Shown here: positions 14,950 to 20,744 of the stretch, piece by piece | How positions within the stretch are numbered: position 1 is the first letter of the stretch | Layout: every line of letters starts with the position of its first letter | From: Eubacterium sp. CAG:252 | GTDB taxonomy: Bacteria; Bacillota; Clostridia; Lachnospirales; Lachnospiraceae | Reading direction: 5' to 3' | DNA: 20,744 nucleotides | NCBI GenBank assembly: GCA_000436535.1 | Contig: FR886254.1 | Location: 1-20,744 of the forward strand | Made by a program: the position numbers and the translations under genes | The notes under the pieces: generated by a model | The model's input: the letters and a program-made list of their open reading frames with translations, nothing else | What the model was told of the DNA's origin: nothing | The model's database searches: none

Positions 14950-17265
14950 TTAAAACTCCATCCCCTGTGCCAGCTCACGTATACGCATATCAAGTGAGGT
15001 ATATCTTCTGGCATCTGACTCATTGGCTACCATCTGCATAAATATATCCTCCTCGCCTATCATACACACGCACTTTCTGGCTCTTGTGATGGCTGTATAC
15101 AGAATATTGCGGTTCATAAGCATCCTTGGTCCTGTATACATAGGAATAATAACTGCCGGATATTCACTTCCCTGCGCCTTGTGCACAGTTATCGCATACG
15201 CAAGTTCAAGCTCGTCAAGATTATCAAAGCTGTACTCCACATATCTTCCATCTTCAAACCTGACAGTCATACTTTTGTTAAATGGAACTATCTCCTTAAC
15301 TATTCCCGTATCACCGTTAAATACTCCACTGCCCTGTTCAATAACAATTCCGTTATTATTTCTTTTCATCCAGTCAAGCTGATAATCGTTTTTTATCTGC
15401 ATAACCTTATCGCCTTCCCTGAAAAGCGTATCGCCATGCTTTTTCTCCATCTTTGCCGCACTTGCTGGATTAAGATATTCCTGAAGGACTGTGTTAAGCC
15501 TCTCTACCCCGACCGCCGACTTTCTTGATGGCGTAAGCACCTGGATTTCACTTACGTCCGCATCCACATACTTAGGAAGCTTCTCTTTCACAACAGTCTT
15601 TAATGCAGCTATTATCGCCTCAGCACCATGTCTGTGTATAAAAAGAAAGTCCTTGCTGTACTTATTAAGTGTAACCTGTTCTCCTTTATTTATCCTGTGC
15701 GCATTGGTTATTATTTCACTTTCTGCCGCCTGTCTGAATATTTTTTCGAGCTTTACGACATTAAAACACTCAGAATATATAATGTCCTTTAACACATTTC
15801 CGGGACCGACACTTGGAAGCTGGTCAACGTCCCCGACAAGTATAAGTCTTGTTCCTACAGGAACCGCCTTAAGAAGCGCATTCATAATATTAATATCAAC
15901 CATTGACATCTCATCGACTATGATGACATCCGCCTCAAGAGGATTTTCCTGATCCCTGTTAAAATGCATACCAAGCCCCGCTGATGCACTTCGTTTTTCA
16001 CCATCAAGCTCTGCAAGCCCACCACCTGCTATCTCAAGAAGTCTGTGAAGTGTCTGTGCCTCCACACCACAGGTTTCTGTCATACGCTTAGCCGCCCTTC
16101 CCGTAGGTGCAGCAAGCCTTATATCAAGTCTTTCCATCTCAAAATACTTGATTATGGCATTAATAGTAGTCGTCTTTCCTGTACCGGGACCACCTGTGAT
16201 AATCACAAGTCCATTAAGTGCAGCATCAACAACCGCCTGCTTTTGTATATCGTCAAGCTCTATATTTTCTGTTTTTTCAATGTCAGCAATTCTTTCATAT
16301 ACATTTTCAACATTCTCATCACACTGTATATTAAGTTCAATCAGATTTTTCGCTACATTCTGCTCCATGCGGTAATACATCGCCGAATATACATTCCACT
16401 GTTTATGCTCATCCTCATCTGTGGTATCAGAATTATCCTCTGCCACATTTTTCTTGATAACAATCTTCTTATCTATGGCAAGGTCACTTATAAAATGTTC
16501 ATAATCTTCTATCTTAACATCTAAAAGCTGCTCTGCCTGAGTCTTTAACATATCATATGGCAGGTATGTATGCCCCTGTAATGTCGCCTGATTAAGACAA
16601 TACAACATACCGCTTTTTATTCTGAAGTCCGAATTACCTTTAATTCCGACCTTCGTTGCAATAGCATCTGCTTTTTTAAAGCCTATACCCTCAATATCAT
16701 CTGCAAGCCTGTATGGATTATCTGTGATAATCGTGTATATGCTGTTGCCGTATTTTTTGAATATTTTGTTAGCAAGATTCATCTGGATGCCATAATCCTG
16801 AAGATACATAACAGCCTTTCTGGTATCTCTCTTACCAGCATACTGCTGCGCTATATCCATCGCCTTGTTATAACTTATTCCTTTAATACCTGCCAGACGT
16901 TCTGGTTCTTTGTCAAGCACCTCAAATGTCTGCTCACCGAATTCTTTAACTATTCGTTCAGCCATCTTTGCGCCTATACCCTTGATTGCACCAGAACTCA
17001 GATAACGCTTTACAGACTCCGCATCCGTAGGCGTTTTGAACTCATAAGAAGTTATCTTAAACTGCATTGTATAGTATGATGGATGTTTTACAAAATCTCC
17101 ATCCGCAGCTATAAATTCACCTGTGTCAACACTGCTTAAAGTGCCAACACAGGTAACATCTTCACCTTTGTATTTTATTTCAAAAACTGTGTAGCCATTA
17201 TCCTCATTACGAAAGATAATATTCTCTACAAAACCTTCTACATACTTAACAGACTCGTAATCCAA
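14950..17265 (-). CDS. recD2: RecD-like ATP-dependent DNA helicase (RecD2)
   Basis: A 771-residue superfamily 1B 5'-to-3' DNA helicase of the RecD2 type, found in bacteria without a RecBC partner and linked to repair and replication fork maintenance. The N-terminus carries an OB-like strand region and helix-hairpin-helix segments (IKGIGAKMAERI about 94-105; LAGIKGI about 124-130; IEGIGFKKADAIA about 191-203). Helicase motifs follow: Walker A GGPGTGKTT (358-366), motif Ia APTGRAAKRM (386-395), motif II DEMSMVD (451-457), and motif VI near ILYTAITRARK. Length is typical of RecD2. The start codon is TTG at 17265, with AGAGAGG 9 nt upstream. It lies between flgJ (35 nt) and comFC (45 nt), an operon-like position. 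Confidence 0.95.
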   Translation of the reverse strand: MDYESVKYVEGFVENIIFRNEDNGYTVFEIKYKGEDVTCVGTLSSVDTGEFIAADGDFVKHPSYYTMQFKITSYEFKTPTDAESVKRYLSSGAIKGIGAKMAERIVKEFGEQTFEVLDKEPERLAGIKGISYNKAMDIAQQYAGKRDTRKAVMYLQDYGIQMNLANKIFKKYGNSIYTIITDNPYRLADDIEGIGFKKADAIATKVGIKGNSDFRIKSGMLYCLNQATLQGHTYLPYDMLKTQAEQLLDVKIEDYEHFISDLAIDKKIVIKKNVAEDNSDTTDEDEHKQWNVYSAMYYRMEQNVAKNLIELNIQCDENVENVYERIADIEKTENIELDDIQKQAVVDAALNGLVIITGGPGTGKTTTINAIIKYFEMERLDIRLAAPTGRAAKRMTETCGVEAQTLHRLLEIAGGGLAELDGEKRSASAGLGMHFNRDQENPLEADVIIVDEMSMVDINIMNALLKAVPVGTRLILVGDVDQLPSVGPGNVLKDIIYSECFNVVKLEKIFRQAAESEIITNAHRINKGEQVTLNKYSKDFLFIHRHGAEAIIAALKTVVKEKLPKYVDADVSEIQVLTPSRKSAVGVERLNTVLQEYLNPASAAKMEKKHGDTLFREGDKVMQIKNDYQLDWMKRNNNGIVIEQGSGVFNGDTGIVKEIVPFNKSMTVRFEDGRYVEYSFDNLDELELAYAITVHKAQGSEYPAVIIPMYTGPRMLMNRNILYTAITRARKCVCMIGEEDIFMQMVANESDARRYTSLDMRIRELAQGMEF

Positions 17266-17300
17266 TCTGCTTTTCCTCTCTTTATAACTTTTTATATAAG

Positions 17301-17714
17301 CTATGCCTCGTCCACTGAATAGTTACGTTTCATCTGCTCATAAAGTGTCTGTGCTATGCCAAGTCCCTTTCCATTGTTAGTTTCTGTAAATAACTGGGCA
17401 TAATTCTTAATCATTTCATCACCGAAGTAGCTTCCAAGTGTGCTCATGGCAGAATCTGAATCTCCTCCTATAGAAGCCATACTGTTAAACAGTGATGTGC
17501 TGCTGTCATCATCGTCTGAATCTATCTTAGCCATCTTTTCCATGGACTTAAGCATCTGCTCTACAAAGTAACTTTCAAAGTCCTTGCACACACTCATAAG
17601 CTCATCATCTGATGCCTTTGAAAAGTCTGTGCCTGTTATCTTATCAGTAAGGTCTGATGAAGTTTTATCATATGTATCCGCATAACTTGTATTAATACCT
17701 GTCATATAATCCAT
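17301..17714 (-). CDS. flgJ: FlgJ N-terminal-type rod-binding protein
   Basis: A 137-residue protein with the rod-binding domain found at the N-terminus of FlgJ, a cap or chaperone for flagellar rod assembly. The core signature CKDFESYFVEQMLKSMEKM lies at residues 43-61, and the C-terminal half contains YFGDEMIKNYAQ...GLGIAQTLYEQMKR. Unlike gammaproteobacterial FlgJ it has no glucosaminidase/muramidase domain, which is normal in Firmicutes. A short acidic stretch (DSDDDD, 65-70) is notable. I start at ATG 17714, preceded by GGAG; the ATG at 17726 would include that site. It follows flgG by 34 nt and precedes recD2 by 35 nt. Confidence 0.88.
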   Translation of the reverse strand: MDYMTGINTSYADTYDKTSSDLTDKITGTDFSKASDDELMSVCKDFESYFVEQMLKSMEKMAKIDSDDDDSSTSLFNSMASIGGDSDSAMSTLGSYFGDEMIKNYAQLFTETNNGKGLGIAQTLYEQMKRNYSVDEA

Positions 17715-17748
17715 AATAATCTCCATTCCTGCAAATGCATAGGCTTAA

Positions 17749-18564
17749 TTACCTCTTAAGTGCGTTTGCCTGCTCCATCATAGTATCAGTTGTTGTTATA
17801 GCCTTAGAGCAGAGTTCGTATGCTCTCTGTGCTGTTATAAGGTTAACCATCTCTGTTGCAACTTCAACATTAGATGCCTCAAGATAATTCTGTCTTAACT
17901 CACTCTTCTTGCCAACATCATCTGTTTCCTCATTAAGTGGAATACCAGATGCATCTGTTTCTGCAAGATAAGTGCCTCCAAGCTTCTCAAGACCTGATGG
18001 GTTAGTGAACTGGAAAAGTCCTATCTTAATTCCGATATTCTCAAGATTACCATCATCACCCGGATACTGGATATTACCTTCCTTATCAACCTTTACCTTT
18101 GATGCATTATAATCATCTGTAAGTACTATTGGCTGTCCATCTGTACTTAATACAGGATAGCCATCTGCCGTACATAACATCATACCTTCTGTTGCTGTTG
18201 AGAAATAAAAGTTACCATTACGTGTGTATACTGTATCTCCATTCTCATTCTGTACTGCAAAGAAGCCATCACCATTAATAGCAAAGTCTGTTGAACTTTC
18301 ACTCGCATTCATAGCGCCCTGTGTATAATGAGATGTAACCGATACTACTCTTGAACCAAGTCCAACCTGTGCAGATACTGGCTTATTTTCTCCATTGGCT
18401 GATGTTGTCTTCGCCTGAAGATTCTGATATAACAATGACTTGAATTCTGTTGATTCTGACTTATAACCTACTGTATTAACATTAGCAAGGTTATTCGATA
18501 TTGTATCTACACTTGTCTGCTGCGCCATCATACCCGATGCAGCAGTCCATAATGATCTCATCAT
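17749..18564 (-). CDS. flgG: Flagellar distal rod protein FlgG (FlhP-like)
   Basis: A 271-residue axial protein of the flagellar rod, exported by the flagellar type III system. The N-terminal MRSLWTAASGM plus ISNNLANVNTVGYK (about 21-35) is the classical rod/hook signature, and the C-terminus (YLEASNVEVATEMVNLITAQRAYELCSKAI) forms the matching helix. The FlgG type is indicated by length and by the full N-terminal TAASGM motif. In B. subtilis the second gene after mbl is flhP, the counterpart of this one. AGGAGG lies 10 nt before the first of two adjacent ATG codons. A 271-nt gap separates it from the rod gene upstream, unusual in a compact flagellar operon. Confidence 0.92.
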   Translation of the reverse strand: MMRSLWTAASGMMAQQTSVDTISNNLANVNTVGYKSESTEFKSLLYQNLQAKTTSANGENKPVSAQVGLGSRVVSVTSHYTQGAMNASESSTDFAINGDGFFAVQNENGDTVYTRNGNFYFSTATEGMMLCTADGYPVLSTDGQPIVLTDDYNASKVKVDKEGNIQYPGDDGNLENIGIKIGLFQFTNPSGLEKLGGTYLAETDASGIPLNEETDDVGKKSELRQNYLEASNVEVATEMVNLITAQRAYELCSKAITTTDTMMEQANALKR

Positions 18565-18835
18565 AGTGCTTATTCCTCCTGATTATCATACAAAGCAATT
18601 ATACTTTATATATATTTGTATGATATATAAACATTTTAATATATGACGTCTTAAGCTTAATTTAACTTCATCTCTTCCTTCCGGAATTCACCTAAAACAC
18701 AACAACTACTTAAATACGTGGCACAATTCACTTCCGCCACACACAGCCTGTTGCAGCTACACATAAATGTGAGCTTACCAAGGCTGATATTTATGAATTA
18801 ATCTACGTTATAAAGCTGTCCATTATAAACAGGAT
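18565..18835 (-). other. Gap between the two flagellar rod genes
   Basis: No open frame is supported in these 271 nt. The part next to flgG is AT-rich and has a minus-strand TATAAT (18598-18603) but only a weak -35 (ATATCA), so a secondary promoter for flgG is possible. A weak hairpin pairs CATAAAT (18762-18768) with ATTTATG (18789-18795). No sigma-28 type promoter is visible. Confidence 0.4.
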
Positions 18836-19609
18836 CTACAACTCAGATATGCTGACCATCTTTCCTAACATCTCATCTATGGCGTTGACAATCTTCTGAT
18901 TACTTTCATACTCTCTGGATATATTAATCATATCGACCATTTCTGTCACAACATTAATATTAGATGCCTCAATATATCCCTGATTAACTGCTGCTGTGGA
19001 ATCAGTTGTAACTGCTCCGTCAACTGCCCTATAGAGATTCTCACCATAAGCCTCTATGTAGTTATAATCTTCAAAATCAACAATTCCAAATGTATCTACA
19101 TACTGTCCATCCGCATATATACCTCCTGTCGAATCGACTGTAAGCTGCGATACATCTGTAGGAAGTTGTATAGGGTTGCCGCCTTCACCCAATACATAAT
19201 CACCATCCTTGGTAACCAGATAACCCTCCTGATTCATCTGGAAAGATCCATCCCTGGTATAAAGTGTTGATGTTTCACCTGCTTTATTAGTAAATGAGAT
19301 AGAGAAAAATCCCTGTCCTGAAAGTGCGAAATCGTAATCGCTGTCTGTGTTTCTAAGGGAACCCTGATCCCAGCTTCTGTATGTTTCTCCTATCTTTGCA
19401 CCAAGACTCATGCTGCCTATACTCTGATTCATATAGCCAACTGTAGCATCATTAATCTTAATTCCGTATACAGAATCAAAGCTCTGTGTTGTAACGCCTT
19501 CCTTCTTATATCCGGTTGTTGTTGCATTTGCAAGATTATTCGACACTATATCAAGTCTTCTCTGCTGATTCACTAATCCTGTGTAAGCAGTATATAAACC
19601 TCTTACCAT
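18836..19609 (-). CDS. flhO: Flagellar rod protein, FlgF/FlhO type
   Basis: A 257-residue flagellar basal-body rod protein, exported and assembled in the periplasm-equivalent space to connect the motor with the hook. The N-terminus MVRGLYTAYTGLVNQQRRLDIVSNNLANATTTGYKKEG carries the rod/hook signature, with a central DYDFALSGQGFF segment (the family's xxAIxGxGFF pattern) and a C-terminal ASNINVVTEMVDMINISREYESNQKIV helix. The order mbl-flhO-flhP is the same as in B. subtilis, so FlhO is the likely counterpart; FlgF is the general name. It follows mbl by only 15 nt and is surely co-transcribed with it. An AGAGGT-type ribosome site precedes the ATG. Confidence 0.9.
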   Translation of the reverse strand: MVRGLYTAYTGLVNQQRRLDIVSNNLANATTTGYKKEGVTTQSFDSVYGIKINDATVGYMNQSIGSMSLGAKIGETYRSWDQGSLRNTDSDYDFALSGQGFFSISFTNKAGETSTLYTRDGSFQMNQEGYLVTKDGDYVLGEGGNPIQLPTDVSQLTVDSTGGIYADGQYVDTFGIVDFEDYNYIEAYGENLYRAVDGAVTTDSTAAVNQGYIEASNINVVTEMVDMINISREYESNQKIVNAIDEMLGKMVSISEL

Positions 19610-19624
19610 ACCTGACCTCTTTTC

Positions 19625-20617
19625 CTAATCTTCTCTGTAACCTGCAAGGAATTCTATGAACTTACCTGTTCCTATGGCAACTGCTGTCATAGGGTCTTCT
19701 GCTGTCATAGTGTTAATTCCTGTCTTTGATTCTATAAGTTCTTCTAATCCTGAAAGGAGACTTCCGCCACCTGTAAGAACGATACCTCTGTCTGCGATAT
19801 CTGATGCAAGTTCTGGTGGTGTCTTCTCTAACACACTGTGAACTGCCTCAACTATCTGTGATGTAGCTTCCTTTAAAGCTTCCTCTGTCTCTTCTGAAGT
19901 TACCTCAACTGTCTTTGGAAGACCTGTAACAAGGTTACGTCCTCTTACATTCATCTTGACAACCTCTGGACGTGGATAAGCTGAACCAATCTTTATCTTA
20001 ATATCTTCTGCTGTTCTTTCACCGATAAGAAGATTATGCTTCTTTCTCATATATCTTACAAGTGCTTCATCAAAATCATCACCTGCAATCTTGATAGAAG
20101 TACTTACAACTGTACCTCCAAGTGAAATAACAGCGATATCTGTAGTACCACCACCAATATCAACTATCATATTACCGCAAGGTCTTGATATATCAATACC
20201 TGCACCGATAGCTGCTGCTATAGGTTCCTCAATAATAGCAACCTCTCTTGCACCTGCCTGAAGAGTTGCATCCTCAACTGCCTTCTTCTCTACTTCTGTA
20301 ACACCAGAAGGCACACATACACTTATTCTAGGCTTCTTAAGCATTCTTCTTCCGATAGCCTTCTGGATGAAGTACTTAAGCATCTTCTCTGTAACTGTAT
20401 AATCTGAAATAACGCCCTGACGAAGTGGTCTTACCGCCACGATATTACCAGGTGTTCTACCAAGCATCAGACGGGCTTCCTCGCCGATAGCCTTAATCTT
20501 ATTAGTATCTCTGTCAAATGCGACAACTGAAGGTTCCTTTAAAACAACGCCCTTACCCTTTATATATACAAGAATACTTGCAGTACCCAAATCGATTCCA
20601 ATATCAGTTGATAACAT
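19625..20617 (-). CDS. mbl: MreB/Mbl actin-like rod-shape protein
   Basis: A 330-residue bacterial actin that forms membrane-associated filaments and directs peptidoglycan elongation. The actin-fold nucleotide motifs are present: phosphate-1 IGIDLGTAS (6-14), phosphate-2 DIGGGTTD (153-160) and the adenosine motif GIVLTGGGSLL near the C-terminus. Length and sequence fit the MreB/Mbl group; I favour Mbl because the next genes are flhO and flgG/flhP, the conserved mbl-flhO-flhP order. MreB itself usually sits with mreC and mreD, which are absent. AGGAGGAG precedes the ATG by 5 nt. It is the first gene of the long minus-strand run in this window. Confidence 0.93.
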   Translation of the reverse strand: MLSTDIGIDLGTASILVYIKGKGVVLKEPSVVAFDRDTNKIKAIGEEARLMLGRTPGNIVAVRPLRQGVISDYTVTEKMLKYFIQKAIGRRMLKKPRISVCVPSGVTEVEKKAVEDATLQAGAREVAIIEEPIAAAIGAGIDISRPCGNMIVDIGGGTTDIAVISLGGTVVSTSIKIAGDDFDEALVRYMRKKHNLLIGERTAEDIKIKIGSAYPRPEVVKMNVRGRNLVTGLPKTVEVTSEETEEALKEATSQIVEAVHSVLEKTPPELASDIADRGIVLTGGGSLLSGLEELIESKTGINTMTAEDPMTAVAIGTGKFIEFLAGYRED

Positions 20618-20706
20618 CTTTTCTCCTCCTAAATCTTCAACTTTCTATCTCTGTTATCGTCAATTATGTCTAATCTGCATATTAATATTGTCTTAATTAT
20701 AATTCC

Positions 20707-20744
20707 ACTATGATACCTACGGATTGTTCCGTGCTGCGCACTCC
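20707..20744 (+). repeat. Dispersed repeat element (copy 3, cut by the window end)
   Basis: Matches 12115-12152 at 36 of 38 positions (starts ACTATGATACCTACGG). It lies upstream of mbl. The partner arm of its hairpin would lie past the end of the window. Confidence 0.65.

Noticed and set aside
16045..16524. Open frame of 159 residues on the plus strand inside recD2
   Set aside because: The minus-strand helicase covers it with intact motifs; the antisense protein has no recognisable domain.
17301..17714. Bifunctional FlgJ with a muramidase domain
   Set aside because: The protein is only 137 residues long and ends after the rod-binding part.

Overview
The window looks like a chromosomal segment of a low-GC, anaerobic Gram-positive bacterium of the family Lachnospiraceae. 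Three things point there: the gene order mbl-flhO-flgG with comF-yvyF nearby, several small families typical of Clostridia (TSCPD/TIGR03905, DUF4867, a 90-residue Lachnospiraceae-type protein), and a large surface protein with a pectinesterase/pectate-lyase-like beta-helix. A motile pectin user such as Lachnospira is a reasonable inference, not a proof. There are no rRNA or tRNA genes, CRISPR arrays, transposases or phage genes.

Layout. Positions 1-4350 (minus strand) hold a membrane-anchored DUF4230 protein and a 969-residue secreted, probably wall-anchored beta-helix protein with its own promoter. Next comes a repeat-rich intergenic region and a small plus-strand gene (4349-4621). Positions 4626-6359 (minus) encode a DUF4867 protein and a D-2-hydroxyacid dehydrogenase. 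At 6558-8138 (plus) lies glucose-6-phosphate isomerase (pgi), which converges on mtnN (8445-9137, minus) across a cluster of hairpins. Positions 9594-12063 (plus) carry a TSCPD protein, a radical SAM/SPASM protein and murG, the last two closely spaced.

Positions 12330-20617 are all minus strand. Read in transcription order they are: mbl (MreB family, cell shape), flhO/flgF-like and flgG (flagellar rod), a FlgJ-N-type rod-binding protein, recD2 (helicase), comFC, yvyF (flagellar-operon zinc protein), and a separate SpoIIQ/LytM-like membrane protein that has lost all its zinc ligands. The mbl-flhO-flhP and comFC-yvyF adjacencies are the same as in Bacillus subtilis. This region therefore combines cell shape, flagellar assembly and DNA uptake/repair.

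The least explained part is the noncoding DNA. Almost every larger gap carries long inverted repeats or dispersed repeat modules. These are a TATGAT-rich repeat family (4202, 12090, 20707), a 30-bp direct repeat (4096 and 4161), a second repeat pair (8333 and 13439), a 15-bp inverted repeat ahead of the radical SAM gene, and a 139-nt region (12184-12322) that folds into a closed, branched structure and may be an undescribed structured RNA or a small palindromic element. These are my best candidates for something new; the protein-coding content is mostly of known families.
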